A stretch of DNA of 64,000 bases from Adhaeribacter radiodurans (lineage in GTDB: Bacteria > Bacteroidota > Bacteroidia > Cytophagales > Hymenobacteraceae), in contig NZ_CP055153.1 of assembly GCF_014075995.1 (NCBI RefSeq), forward strand, positions 434,001-498,000, given 5' to 3'. Below, piece by piece: positions 25,382-34,245 of this stretch. The translations under genes were made by a program, and so were the position numbers. Each line of letters begins with the position of its first letter. Positions within the stretch are counted from its first letter, which is position 1. The notes beneath the pieces are model-generated. The model saw nothing but the letters and a program-made list of their open reading frames with translations. It was not told the DNA's origin and ran no database searches.

Positions 25382-25876
25382 ATGAACGAACAACCAAATT
25401 TTTCTAATAGCAAAGCTTTTATATTTGATGTAGATGGGGTATTAACTGATGGTTTATTGTACTGCCTGGCAAGTGGTGAGCAGGTGCGGGCCTTTAACAT
25501 TAAAGATGGATATGCTATCCGGCATGCCATAAAAAAAGGGTATGTAGTAGCCATTATTTCGGGCCGAAAGGAAGAAGGTGTGTACAAGCGCTTACGCTCA
25601 TTGGATGTAGAACATATTTACTTAGGAGTAGAGAATAAAGCCCAGGTATTTGCGGCATTTCTGGAGGAACAAAATCTTTTAGCTGAGCATATTGTATACA
25701 TGGGAGATGACGTGCCCGATCTGGAAGTAATGCAAAAATGCGGAATAGCTGCCTGCCCGGCCGATGCCGTTTCCGACATCAAAAAGGTTTGCCACTATGT
25801 GTCTGAAGTACCGGGTGGTAAGGGCGCTGTAAGGGATTTAATTGAAACTGTATTAAAGACACATAGCAATTGGTGA
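25382..25876 (+). CDS. KdsC-like HAD phosphatase
   Basis: A 164-residue HAD-superfamily phosphatase of the KdsC type, which removes phosphate from 3-deoxy-D-manno-octulosonate 8-phosphate for LPS core synthesis. The catalytic motif is FDVDGVLTDG near residue 15, followed by FNIKDGYAIR, ISGRKEEG and a late MGDDVPDLEVM motif. There is no cap domain, as in KdsC. The frame extends to a TTG at 25352, but ATG 25382 puts the DxDxxxTD motif where the family has it. Other short HAD phosphatases of the same subfamily cannot be excluded, so no gene symbol is given. Confidence 0.85.
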   Translation: MNEQPNFSNSKAFIFDVDGVLTDGLLYCLASGEQVRAFNIKDGYAIRHAIKKGYVVAIISGRKEEGVYKRLRSLDVEHIYLGVENKAQVFAAFLEEQNLLAEHIVYMGDDVPDLEVMQKCGIAACPADAVSDIKKVCHYVSEVPGGKGAVRDLIETVLKTHSNW

Positions 25877-25922
25877 ATTATTAAAAATATTAGAATAATT
25901 ATTTATTTAGAAGGTTGAAAAC

Positions 25923-25952
25923 TTGTGATTCTCTAAAATACTTTTATCTTTA
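25923..25952 (+). promoter_or_regulatory. Promoter of the cold-shock gene
   Basis: TTG (25923-25925), exactly 19 bp, then TATCTTTA (25945-25952), one mismatch to TAnnTTTG. The start codon is 34 bp downstream, leaving a short A/T-rich leader. Confidence 0.65.
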
Positions 25953-25985
25953 CGGAATCATTTAATTCAAATTCTTTAAATTTTT

Positions 25986-26180
25986 ATGAAAACAGGAACA
26001 GTAAAATTCTTTAATGAATCCAAAGGTTACGGGTTTATTACTGATGATCTTAGCAAAGAAGACTTCTTTGTCCATGTCACCGGATTAAGCGGTGGTCAGA
26101 TTCAGCAGAATGATAAAGTTGAGTTTGATACACAAGAGGGCAAAAAAGGCATAAATGCAGTAAACGTGAAAAAGGTATAA
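25986..26180 (+). CDS. Cold-shock domain protein
   Basis: A 64-residue single cold-shock domain that binds single-stranded RNA/DNA. Both RNP motifs are intact: RNP1 KGYGFITDD and RNP2 DFFVHVTGL. Full length for Csp proteins of this phylum, with the KGINAVNVKKV end. Monocistronic: own promoter upstream and a strong terminator 28 bp after the stop. It acts as an RNA chaperone; whether it is cold-induced cannot be told here. Confidence 0.95.
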   Translation: MKTGTVKFFNESKGYGFITDDLSKEDFFVHVTGLSGGQIQQNDKVEFDTQEGKKGINAVNVKKV

Positions 26181-26208
26181 CAAGATATTTAGGTATCCTG
26201 CTAGTTTT

Positions 26209-26238
26209 AAAAGCCTCTTCTGCTAAGAGGCTTTTTTT
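26209..26238 (+). terminator. Intrinsic terminator of the cold-shock gene
   Basis: AAAAGCCTCTT, loop CTGCT, AAGAGGCTTTT, then more T. An 11-bp perfect stem. Confidence 0.9.
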
Positions 26239-26301
26239 ATGTGCTATTGATTTGCGTACTTTGCCAAAGTATAGCTTTATTTGGAAAACCGGTTTTAGCA
26301 C

Positions 26302-27156
26302 GTGAAAACTATTTTTAGACTCATCCGGTTTACCAATTTAGTACTCATGGCTTTTTGCCAATTGTTGGTACGAGCCTGTTTACTTTTACCGCACCAGCCT
26401 TGGTCGCAGGTTTTGTTCGACACCCGCTTTTTACTCCTGTTATTTTCTACTTTTTGCGTAGCAGCGGCCGGCTACATTATTAACGACTACTACGATATTA
26501 AAATTGATGCCATTAATAAGCCCAAGCGAGTAGTAGTAGGTAAGTTCGTAAACCGGCGCCAAGCCATGCTCGCGCACCTGGTTCTATCCGCCATAGGAGT
26601 ATTCGTTAGTTTTAGCCTAGGTATAAAAGTGGGACTTATTCATGTGGGAGCAGCTTTGCTGTTATGGGGCTATTCTGCCCGGCTAAAACAAACTTTTTTA
26701 ATAGGTAATATTACCATAGCCCTACTGTCGGCTACCATGGTATTAGTTGTACCAGTTTTTGATAATCTGGCTAATAAAGCAGTGTGGGCCTATGCGGCTT
26801 TCGTATTTTTAATATCCATCGTGCGGGAGATTATAAAAGATATGGAAGACGTAAAAGGAGATGCTAGTTTTGATTGCCGGACTTTACCCATTGTAGTGGG
26901 GATACCCGGAGCGAAGTGGTTTCTTTACTTTTTTATTACTGCCTTTGCTATTACTTTACTAACAGGCGTTATTTACCGGATATACGAAGTTTTGTTTACT
27001 GCTTATATCCTACTATTGGTAATAGTACCCATGGGGTTTTTAACGTATAAAATCTACCGGGCAGATCGCAAAAAAGACTTTACCCGTTTAAGCCGGCAAG
27101 TGAAATGGATTATGCTGGCAGGTATGCTTTCTATGCTATTGTTCCGATATGCATAG
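26302..27156 (+). CDS. UbiA-family prenyltransferase
   Basis: A 284-residue, eight- or nine-helix membrane prenyltransferase with GTG start. Both Asp-rich motifs are present: NDYYDIKIDAINKPKR at about 64-79 and IKDMEDVKGD at about 172-181, which bind the prenyl diphosphate through Mg2+. Bacteroidota homologues are often annotated as geranylgeranylglycerol-phosphate geranylgeranyltransferase, but menaquinone or other acceptors are equally possible from sequence alone. The gene follows the cold-shock terminator and ends just before a composite intergenic repeat. Confidence 0.88.
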   Translation: MKTIFRLIRFTNLVLMAFCQLLVRACLLLPHQPWSQVLFDTRFLLLLFSTFCVAAAGYIINDYYDIKIDAINKPKRVVVGKFVNRRQAMLAHLVLSAIGVFVSFSLGIKVGLIHVGAALLLWGYSARLKQTFLIGNITIALLSATMVLVVPVFDNLANKAVWAYAAFVFLISIVREIIKDMEDVKGDASFDCRTLPIVVGIPGAKWFLYFFITAFAITLLTGVIYRIYEVLFTAYILLLVIVPMGFLTYKIYRADRKKDFTRLSRQVKWIMLAGMLSMLLFRYA

Positions 27157-27159
27157 TAG

Positions 27160-27340
27160 TCGATGGTTGATAGTTAATAGACCACAGTGTGAAGGAGTGA
27201 ATGCTGGAATAAATGAATGAGTGCGTATTTTAAGATATAATACTATACTGCGACTAAGTAAGATTTAGAATTAGAAAACTTTAAACCTTCCAACTTTCTA
27301 ACCTTCAAACTTTTCAACTCTTCAACCTGCAACTAAAAAG
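27160..27340 (+). repeat. Composite intergenic repeat, copy 1
   Basis: Begins a few bp after the UbiA stop. Parts: GATGGTTGATAGTTAATAG; GTGAAGGAGTG (27189-27199); TATTTTAAGATATAATACTA (from 27226); then a run of degenerate C-A-A-C-Y-T units (CCTTCCAACTTTCTAACC, CAACCTGCAACT). The same order of parts occurs at 29462-29617. Confidence 0.65.
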
Positions 27341-28576
27341 CTAACCTTTAATAGCATGATCAGTAGGCAAGTCTATGCCGGACCAAGCTTTTTTCGCTGT
27401 CCAGTCTAGGGGCGGTGCCGACCAAAATTCATTTGTGGCGGGTAATCCCAATGGCAACATACCGGTTGTACACAAATACAAACTACCCGTAGAAATATAC
27501 GTTTCGCCGATGCTCGGCTGATGGCCACAAAAACCAATTTGCAACCAACCATTTTTATTGAAAGTATTTGGAGCAGAAATTGTTTTTTTAATAACTGCCG
27601 TAAGCGCACTTCTTACCTGGGTGGGTTTTATTTCGTTACTTAATTTCTCCATTAACACCACCTGTGCCAAAGCTTGAAATGCCCCAAACCGATAAGCCAG
27701 GGAGCGGCCTACCGGTGGAAACGTTCCTTCCGGGGAGATTAACCTTTCCTGAATGGCGGCATAACGCTGAGCCCGGTGCAGAATAGTTTGATAGAGTTCT
27801 TCATGTTGCTTATCGTGTTCCGCGAGGGTTTTAGTAATATCCACTAACATCGGGTGAATGACGTAACTGTTGTAGTAGTCAAAATGAAATTCTGGTCCAT
27901 CGCCGTATACACCATCACCTTTATACCAATTCTGGTGTTCCTTTAAGGCATAATCTACCCGCATAGCATCCCATTGCTCGCCTAAACTAAGTAGGGCAAT
28001 TTCTATCATGGCGCTAAATAAAAGCCAGTTGCTGTAGTAAGGTTTTATTACCCGGCTCGATTGTAAAGCTTTAATTAGTTGGGTACGTGTTTCGGGTTCT
28101 ATTTTATCCCGCAGTTGTTTTGGTGCTCGAATAAGAGCATGGCTCAAAAAAGCGGCATCTACTACCGGTTGGCCACCTTGATTAAAATTCATGAAATCCG
28201 GAGATTGAGGATTCACCGACATCTTTAAAGATTGATGTACCAGATCCAGGAATTTCTGTCGTAGTTTTCCTTCCGGAGTATCATCTGGTCCTATTTCCAG
28301 CCAGGGAGCCATACCAGCCAGTAATCGGCCAAATGCTTCGAGGTAAGTATATTGGGGGCGATCTTTTTCCTGTCCTCTTGCTGCTTCAACCGGCATGGTT
28401 GCTTTTAACTTGCCCTGGCTTAAATTCATAAGCACAGGGTCGGCAATTTTAGTAAGAGTTTGCACCCAATAATCCCGGTCATTGGTTTTAGGAATTATAG
28501 AAGCACCAGAAGAAGGTAAAACCGAAGTACCTACCCCCGCCAGAAAGGAAGTTTTAAGAAAATCGCGCCGAAACAT
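27341..28576 (-). CDS. DUF2264 protein with Tat-like signal
   Basis: A 411-residue protein with a twin-arginine-like leader (MFRRDFLKTSFLAGVG) and a DUF2264 domain over most of its length, an alpha/alpha-barrel fold seen near polysaccharide-utilisation genes. Conserved pieces: YLEAFGRLLAGMAPWLE, DFMNFNQGGQPVVDAAFL, DGPEFHFDYYNSYVIHPM, and RSLAYRFGAFQAL. Family members are suspected to act on polysaccharides, but no activity is assigned. It ends convergently with the UbiA gene and diverges from purN. Exported to the periplasm if the Tat-like leader works. Confidence 0.85.
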   Translation of the reverse strand: MFRRDFLKTSFLAGVGTSVLPSSGASIIPKTNDRDYWVQTLTKIADPVLMNLSQGKLKATMPVEAARGQEKDRPQYTYLEAFGRLLAGMAPWLEIGPDDTPEGKLRQKFLDLVHQSLKMSVNPQSPDFMNFNQGGQPVVDAAFLSHALIRAPKQLRDKIEPETRTQLIKALQSSRVIKPYYSNWLLFSAMIEIALLSLGEQWDAMRVDYALKEHQNWYKGDGVYGDGPEFHFDYYNSYVIHPMLVDITKTLAEHDKQHEELYQTILHRAQRYAAIQERLISPEGTFPPVGRSLAYRFGAFQALAQVVLMEKLSNEIKPTQVRSALTAVIKKTISAPNTFNKNGWLQIGFCGHQPSIGETYISTGSLYLCTTGMLPLGLPATNEFWSAPPLDWTAKKAWSGIDLPTDHAIKG

Positions 28577-28846
28577 ATAATAATTTACCTCTGATAAATG
28601 TCAAATATATAAATAACCCATTACCCCCGAACTTTTCTAAAGGAAATCTTACCGTAATTATACTTCTGATTATAAATAAACGGCTGCTGTAAAGTTTAAC
28701 AAAAAATAACCAAAGTTTAACTTCCTTGATGTAGCTGCTATTTGAGTTTTATTTGGAATAGCGCAAAGACAACATAATCAGCTTTAAGTTTTAGTAACCT
28801 GTTTATAAAATTTACTTTCCCGTTCTTAAGTCCCTAAATAATCACC

Positions 28847-28854
28847 TATATTTG
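28847..28854 (+). promoter_or_regulatory. -7 element before purN
   Basis: TATATTTG, an exact TAnnTTTG match, 22 bp before the TTG start. No clear TTG at -33, so the promoter is only partly supported. Confidence 0.5.
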
Positions 28855-28875
28855 CCCCTTTAAAACTACTTCGGT

Positions 28876-29457
28876 TTGGCTGATATAAAAAAGCATATTG
28901 TTCTTTTCGCCTCCGGATCTGGCAGCAATGCGCAACAGATAATGGCGTATTTTAAAGACCATCCGCAAATAAAAGTGGTTGCTCTTTTCTCTAATAAGCC
29001 CGATGCTTACGCTTTAAAAAGAGCCGAAGCATTTGAGATATCCTCTTTTTCTTTTACCCGTGAAGAATATAAAAATGGTGTCTTGCTCCGCCAGGTAGAG
29101 TCGTTTAAACCCGATTTACTGGTACTTGCCGGCTTTTTGTGGCTGATTCCTCTGGATTTTCTACAGGCTTTTCCTAATAAAATTATTAATATTCATCCGG
29201 CCTTGCTGCCTAAATATGGCGGAAAAGGAATGCATGGTTTGCACGTTCATCAGGCTGTTTTAGAAGCTGGCGAAAAAGAATCGGGTATTACTATTCATTA
29301 CGTAAATGAGCACTACGACCAGGGTGGGAGTATTTACCAGCACACTTGCCCGGTAGATCCTAACGATACTCCAGAACAATTAGCAGCGCGGGTACTCGAG
29401 CTCGAACACACGTATCTACCCCGGATAATAGAACAATTGCTGCTTTCTAGTCCATAA
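28876..29457 (+). CDS. purN: Phosphoribosylglycinamide formyltransferase
   Basis: A 193-residue PurN enzyme (third step of purine synthesis: GAR to formyl-GAR with 10-formyl-THF). Motifs: substrate loop FASGSGSNAQ, catalytic block INIHPALLPKYGGKG with the active-site His and Asn, and the IHYVNEHYDQGGSI acid segment. Start: TTG 28876 is the only start codon that keeps the whole first strand (ADIKKHIVLFASGSG); no ATG is available before the substrate loop. It is followed by another purine gene, purH, after a repeat-filled spacer of 160 bp. Confidence 0.93.
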   Translation: MADIKKHIVLFASGSGSNAQQIMAYFKDHPQIKVVALFSNKPDAYALKRAEAFEISSFSFTREEYKNGVLLRQVESFKPDLLVLAGFLWLIPLDFLQAFPNKIINIHPALLPKYGGKGMHGLHVHQAVLEAGEKESGITIHYVNEHYDQGGSIYQHTCPVDPNDTPEQLAARVLELEHTYLPRIIEQLLLSSP

Positions 29458-29461
29458 ATTA

Positions 29462-29617
29462 ATGGCGTGAAGGAGTGGATATTTTAAATACAATACTATA
29501 CAAGAACCAGGCATACCTTAAAACGAAAATTACTTGCAACCTGCAACTTGTAACCTGCAACTAAAAATAACCTTCCAATTTTAACCTGTAACCTGCAACT
29601 CGTAACTTATAACTATA
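29462..29617 (+). repeat. Composite intergenic repeat, copy 2, abutting purH
   Basis: GTGAAGGAGTG (29467-29477), TATTTTAAATACAATACTAT (from 29480), then degenerate units such as AACCTGCAACTTGTAACC and AACCTGCAACTCGTAAC. The last unit (AACTTATAACTATA) ends right at the purH ATG, so the purH leader lies within the repeat. It resembles the region at 27160-27340. Confidence 0.7.
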
Positions 29618-31135
29618 ATGAAAAAAATAAAATCAGCTTTAATTTCGGTTTATTATAAAGATAAGCTGGAGCCGATTGTAGAATTGCTTAATCAATACAA
29701 CGTTCAGCTATATTCAACGGGTGGTACCCAAACTTTTCTGGAAGGGCTGGGCGCTAAGGTAACGGCCGTGGAAGATTTAACGCAATACCCTGCAATTTTT
29801 GGCGGACGGGTAAAAACCTTACACCCAAAAGTTTTCGGTGGCATTTTGCATCGTCGGAACCACGAAACCGATTTAGCTGAAACTGAACGTTATGAAATTC
29901 CCGCTATTGATTTAGTAATTGTAGATTTATATCCCTTCGAAGAAACAGTTGCTTCCGGAGCGTCAGAAGAAGATACCATCGAGAAAATTGACATTGGTGG
30001 TATTTCTTTAATTCGGGCGGCAGCAAAAAATTTTAAAGATGTGCTGGTAGTTTCGTCGCGGGAGCAGTACACCGAAGTAGCCGAACTATTAACAAGCAAA
30101 GAAGGCGCTACCGACCTGGAAGATCGTAAACGTTTTGCCGCCAAAGCATTCGATATTTCTTCGCATTACGATACTCATATTTTTAATTACTTAAACGCCG
30201 GCGAAAATTCTGTGTTTAAGACTAGCTTACGCCAGCGTACTCCCCTCCGTTACGGCGAAAACCCGCACCAGCAAGGAGCTTTCTACGGCGATTTAACGGC
30301 TCTTTTTGATCAATTACACGGTAAGCAATTATCGTATAACAACTTGGTTGACGTGGATGCTGCGGTAAATTTAATAGATGAATTTACCGACGAACCAACC
30401 GTAGCTATTATCAAGCATACCAATGCCTGTGGAGTAGCTGTAGCCTCTACATTAGAACTAGCTTATCTGAATGCTTTAGCCTGCGATCCGGTTTCGGCCT
30501 TTGGAGGTGTTATTGTCGCTAATCGGGCAGTTGACAAAGCCACCGCCGAAGAACTACACAAGTTATTTTTTGAAGTGCTGATTGCGCCAGAATTTGAAGC
30601 GGAGGCTTTACAAATTTTACAAGCCAAAAAGAACCGCATACTTTTGCAGCGCAAAAATATTGCTTTACCCGAAAAGCAATTTAAAACTCTTTTAAACGGA
30701 GTAATTGAACAAGACAAAGATTTAAAAACCGAAACGGAAGCCGATTTTAGAGTAGTAACCAAACGGGCAACAACCCCCGAAGAAAACCAGGCCTTGGTTT
30801 TTGCCGCTAAAGTGTGTAAACATACTAAATCCAATACCATTGTGTTGGCTCGTGCCAATCAATTACTGGCAAGTGGTGTGGGGCAAACTTCCCGGGTAGA
30901 TGCACTTCGGCAAGCCATTGAAAAAGCCGAGAGCTTTGGTTTTAGTTTAAAAGGAGCAGTTATGGCTTCTGATGCTTTCTTTCCTTTTCCGGATTGCGTT
31001 GAGATTGCTTCTAAAGTAGGCATTGAAGCCGTGGTTCAGCCTGGTGGTTCAGTAAAAGATCAGGATTCTATTGATTTCTGCGACTCGCATAATATGGCAA
31101 TGGTATTTACCGGAATTCGTCATTTCCTGCATTAA
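29618..31135 (+). CDS. purH: AICAR transformylase / IMP cyclohydrolase
   Basis: A 505-residue bifunctional enzyme doing the last two steps to IMP. N-terminal cyclohydrolase domain (about 1-190): STGGTQTFLEGLGAKV, GGRVKTLHPKVFGGIL, DLVIVDLYPFEET, and DIGGISLIRAAAKN. C-terminal transformylase domain: RYGENPHQQGAFYG, KHTNACGVAVA with the catalytic Lys-His pair, DPVSAFGGVI, and a final SDAFFPFPD...VQPGGSVKDQD block. Full length. A probable terminator lies 30 bp after the stop, separating it from mreB. Confidence 0.97.
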   Translation: MKKIKSALISVYYKDKLEPIVELLNQYNVQLYSTGGTQTFLEGLGAKVTAVEDLTQYPAIFGGRVKTLHPKVFGGILHRRNHETDLAETERYEIPAIDLVIVDLYPFEETVASGASEEDTIEKIDIGGISLIRAAAKNFKDVLVVSSREQYTEVAELLTSKEGATDLEDRKRFAAKAFDISSHYDTHIFNYLNAGENSVFKTSLRQRTPLRYGENPHQQGAFYGDLTALFDQLHGKQLSYNNLVDVDAAVNLIDEFTDEPTVAIIKHTNACGVAVASTLELAYLNALACDPVSAFGGVIVANRAVDKATAEELHKLFFEVLIAPEFEAEALQILQAKKNRILLQRKNIALPEKQFKTLLNGVIEQDKDLKTETEADFRVVTKRATTPEENQALVFAAKVCKHTKSNTIVLARANQLLASGVGQTSRVDALRQAIEKAESFGFSLKGAVMASDAFFPFPDCVEIASKVGIEAVVQPGGSVKDQDSIDFCDSHNMAMVFTGIRHFLH

Positions 31136-31480
31136 TTCTTCAATAGTAAGTATACCTATGGTTTACGGCGACTGGCTTATTGGGGCTGGCCGCCGTTTTT
31201 GATTAGTAAAAAGTAAAAATTCTCTCAAACTGGTTCTAGGTAAATTACTATTATATGCTTTTTGTAATATTTAATCAGGAGGGTGCTGGCTTTGATTAGG
31301 GAGGAACAAAATATTCTTGATTTTTGGTCTTAAGGAGGTTAAATTCGAATTAAATGAATGGTAATTAAAACTGTTTGACAGTATTGATTAAAAATTGTTT
31401 AATTTCGCAGCCTATAGCGTTGGATATTACTAACGCACCAAAATTTTTAACTGCTGCTACTATACGTAGTTGATAAAAGC
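31136..31480. other. 345-bp spacer between purH and mreB
   Basis: Holds the purH terminator at 31165-31200 and, near its right end, a possible mreB promoter (TTTG at about 31374, TAATTTCG near 31400; the 22-bp gap is longer than usual). No ORF or RNA gene is apparent. Confidence 0.45.
31165..31200 (+). terminator. Probable intrinsic terminator after purH
   Basis: ACGGCGACTGGC, loop TTATTGGG, GCTGGCCGCCGT, then TTTT. Stem with two G-T wobbles and one mismatch. Confidence 0.65.
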
Positions 31481-32506
31481 ATGGGATTATTCAATTTTTT
31501 AACTAGTGATATAGCTATTGATCTGGGTACGGCCAATACCCTCATCATTCATAACGATAAAATTGTAATCGATGAACCTTCTATTATTGCCATCGATCGC
31601 ACCACTAATAAAGTTTTAGCCGTAGGCCGGAGTGCCATGCAAATGCACGAAAAAACCCACGATAATATTAAAACTATCCGGCCTTTAAAAGATGGTGTAA
31701 TTGCCGACTTTCATGCCGCCGAAGAAATGATTCGGGGTTTAATTAAAATGATTGATACGGGTAATCGCTTGTTTCAACCTTCGCATCGCATGGTTATCTG
31801 TATTCCGTCGGGCATTACCGAAGTAGAAAAGCGGGCTGTGCGCGACTCGGCCGAACATGCCGGAGCCAAGGAAGTATGGATGATTCAGGAACCAATGGCT
31901 GCTGCTATTGGCATTGGGATTGATGTGGAACAGCCCATTGGTACCATGATCGTGGATATTGGCGGCGGAACCACCGAAATTGCCGTAATTGCACTTTCGG
32001 GTATTGTATGCGACCAGTCTATTCGGGTAGCCGGCGATGTATTTAATAAAGATATTCTCGATCATATGCGTCGTCAGCATAATTTACTCATTGGCGAACG
32101 CTCGGCCGAAAAAATTAAAATAGAAGTAGGAGCGGCCCTTACAGATTTAGAAACTCCGCCCGCCGATTATGAAATTCGTGGCCGTGATTTAATGACGGGC
32201 ATTCCTAAGGTAATAAAAGTTACCTACACCGAAATTGCCATTGCCTTGGATAAATCGGTTTCTAAAATTGAAGAAGCTGTTTTAAAAGCTTTAGAAATAG
32301 CCCCACCAGAATTGTCAGCCGATATTTACGACAATGGCATTCATTTAACCGGCGGCGGTGCCATGTTGCGGGGCTTAGATAAACGTCTAGCCGCTAAAAC
32401 CAAACTGCCTATTCATATTGCCGAAGATCCTTTGCGCGCCGTAGTACGGGGTACGGGAGCTGCCATTAAAAATATAAACGGTTTTAAGAACGTGCTGCTC
32501 ACCTAA
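31481..32506 (+). CDS. mreB: Rod-shape actin homologue MreB
   Basis: A 341-residue bacterial actin that organises lateral cell-wall synthesis on the cytoplasmic face of the membrane. Actin-fold nucleotide motifs: DLGTANTLI (phosphate 1), DIGGGTTEIAV (phosphate 2) and HLTGGGAMLRGL (adenosine). Also EPMAAAIGIG and a short membrane-proximal N-terminus (MGLFNFLTSD). Complete and typical length. mreC starts 8 bp after its stop, so mreB-mreC-mreD are one transcript. Confidence 0.97.
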   Translation: MGLFNFLTSDIAIDLGTANTLIIHNDKIVIDEPSIIAIDRTTNKVLAVGRSAMQMHEKTHDNIKTIRPLKDGVIADFHAAEEMIRGLIKMIDTGNRLFQPSHRMVICIPSGITEVEKRAVRDSAEHAGAKEVWMIQEPMAAAIGIGIDVEQPIGTMIVDIGGGTTEIAVIALSGIVCDQSIRVAGDVFNKDILDHMRRQHNLLIGERSAEKIKIEVGAALTDLETPPADYEIRGRDLMTGIPKVIKVTYTEIAIALDKSVSKIEEAVLKALEIAPPELSADIYDNGIHLTGGGAMLRGLDKRLAAKTKLPIHIAEDPLRAVVRGTGAAIKNINGFKNVLLT

Positions 32507-32514
32507 GGCCCTGA

Positions 32515-33414
32515 ATGCGGAATTTATTTGCGTTCATATATCGCTACCGGGCATTTCTGGTTTTTATTTTACTGGAAATTGGGTGCGGGTACCTTATTAT
32601 CCGGAATAATAAATACCAGAATGCCGCATTTTTTAATTCCGCTAATTATTACGTCGGAGAAGTATTAGCTTTTCGGAGCCAGGTATTCGATTATTTCCGC
32701 CTGGTACAAGTAAATCAGACGCTGGTGCAGGAAAATACGAACCTCAGGCAGCAGCTTTACCGCATACAAGCTATCCGGGCGCACGATAGTTTACCGGCAT
32801 TTTCCGATTCAGTTTTTATTCAGACCGATAGTATTCCTACTTACGATTCGTTAAAAATCCGCTTGGCGCACGAGTATATTCCGGCCAAAGTTATTAATAA
32901 TTCTATCCGTCAGTTAAATAATTTTTTAACCCTTAATGTAGGCAGCGCCGATGGTATAAGTCCGGGTATGGGAGTAATAGCTGCCGAAGGATTAATTGGA
33001 CGGGTAAAAACAGTTTCGCTGCATTTTGCTACGGTTACGTCGTTGCTGCATAGTAAAATGTTTATTGCCGCTAAAATTAAGAGCCGCTTGCCTGGCACAA
33101 ATAATACCATAGGTACTATAAAATGGGACGGTGCCGATGCCCGAATGGCGCTATTGGATTACGTGCCTTTAGACAAAAAAATTGTAAAAGGGGATACAAT
33201 AGTTTCATCGGGCTATAACGCCGTTTATCCCGATGGTGTGCTAATTGGTACTATTGTTTCAGCGAGCCGGGAATCAGATAAAAGTTTTTACACGATTAAA
33301 ATAAAATTAGCCGTTGATTTTTCCCGTTTATCGTTTGTGTACGTGGTAAAAAATAAATTTCAGGCCGAACAGGATTCTTTAGAAATTAAAAGCGGAGTAA
33401 TACCAAGTGAATAG
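32515..33414 (+). CDS. mreC: Rod-shape protein MreC
   Basis: A 299-residue bitopic protein: cytosolic stub, one membrane helix (about 11-29), a coiled coil (about 55-90, VNQTLVQENTNLRQQLYRIQ), then the periplasmic beta domain with NNSIRQLNNFLTLNVGSADGI, PGMGVIAAEGLIGRV, and SSGYNAVYPDGVLIGTI. It links MreB filaments to PBP2 and RodA. Its end overlaps mreD by 8 bp. Confidence 0.95.
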   Translation: MRNLFAFIYRYRAFLVFILLEIGCGYLIIRNNKYQNAAFFNSANYYVGEVLAFRSQVFDYFRLVQVNQTLVQENTNLRQQLYRIQAIRAHDSLPAFSDSVFIQTDSIPTYDSLKIRLAHEYIPAKVINNSIRQLNNFLTLNVGSADGISPGMGVIAAEGLIGRVKTVSLHFATVTSLLHSKMFIAAKIKSRLPGTNNTIGTIKWDGADARMALLDYVPLDKKIVKGDTIVSSGYNAVYPDGVLIGTIVSASRESDKSFYTIKIKLAVDFSRLSFVYVVKNKFQAEQDSLEIKSGVIPSE

Positions 33415-33931
33415 TTTACGCATTATCGGACACGGATTACGCCTTGTAATTTTGCTAGCGATGCAGGTGTTCGTTATGCATAGTTTAGTTCTCTTTGATA
33501 CGGGCTTCTGCTTTATTTACCTGGCTTTTTTATTGTTCCTGCCTATTCAAATGCCACCCGTATTGCTGTTACTACTGGGGTTTGTTACCGGCTTTACTCT
33601 GGACCTTTTCTACGATACGGGTGGCATTCACGCGGCGGCAACGGTTTTGTTAGCCTACCTGCGACCGTATATTTTACTATTATTAACTCCTCGCGATGGC
33701 TACGACCAAAATGACTCGGTGAATTTACATATAATGGGATGGCGCTGGTTTTTGGTGTATAGTTTTATTTTAATCTTCTTTCATCACCTTATATTTTTCT
33801 TTCTAGAATTAGCCGGAATTAAACTTATCGGATTTACTTTATCAAAAGTTGTCGTGAGTACATTATTCACGGGAATGGTAATGATTATTATTCAACTGCT
33901 ATTTTTCTCCCGCCGACGCTCAAGCCGGTAA
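33407..33931 (+). CDS. mreD: Rod-shape protein MreD
   Basis: A 174-residue membrane protein with five predicted helices and GTG start inside the end of mreC. Sequence is weakly conserved in this family, but the position between mreC and mrdA, the length, and the TGFTLDLFYDTGGIHAAATVLLAYLRP segment fit MreD. It is part of the membrane complex that guides wall elongation. A repeat-rich spacer begins directly after the stop. Confidence 0.9.
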   Translation: MNSLRIIGHGLRLVILLAMQVFVMHSLVLFDTGFCFIYLAFLLFLPIQMPPVLLLLLGFVTGFTLDLFYDTGGIHAAATVLLAYLRPYILLLLTPRDGYDQNDSVNLHIMGWRWFLVYSFILIFFHHLIFFFLELAGIKLIGFTLSKVVVSTLFTGMVMIIIQLLFFSRRRSSR

Positions 33932-34245
33932 ATGGTTGGGAGGTTGATATTTAGTTCAGAATCTACAGTCTATAGACAACAACTCCTAATTTTCTTTTAA
34001 GAAGTAAACTGCTCTGTTGATTGTTTTAAAAGAATAGTAACAAACCAAAACTTAGAATTAACTTTTCAACCTAAAACTATCAAACGTTCCAACTTTTCAA
34101 GTCCACAACCTGTAACTTGCAACTTTATAAATTTCACCTTTTCAACTAACTAACTGTTGAGTATCTTTGTATTATATTTAAACCAAAGTTGTATAACTGC
34201 CGGAATGGTAGGGTACAAACAATTATTAAGTAGGGGTAAGCCAAA
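33932..34245 (+). repeat. 314-bp repeat-bearing spacer between mreD and mrdA
   Basis: Begins at the mreD stop. Contains GAGGTTGATATTTAG and AGTCTATAGAC, then degenerate units (AACTTTTCAACCT, CAACCTGTAACTTGCAACTT) at about 34060-34145, similar to those at 27.3 and 29.5 kb. Its right end holds the mrdA -7 element. No gene is seen. Confidence 0.6.
34162..34169 (+). promoter_or_regulatory. -7 element before mrdA
   Basis: TATCTTTG, exact TAnnTTTG, 76 bp before the TTG start. No strong -33 TTG. Confidence 0.5.

Noticed and set aside
29531-29617. CRISPR-like array from repeated AACCTGCAACT units
   Set aside because: Units are degenerate and adjoining, with no uniform spacers and no cas genes.
30463-30858. 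131-residue minus-strand frame inside purH
   Set aside because: It is a frame shadow of the clear purH coding sequence, with a low-complexity composition.
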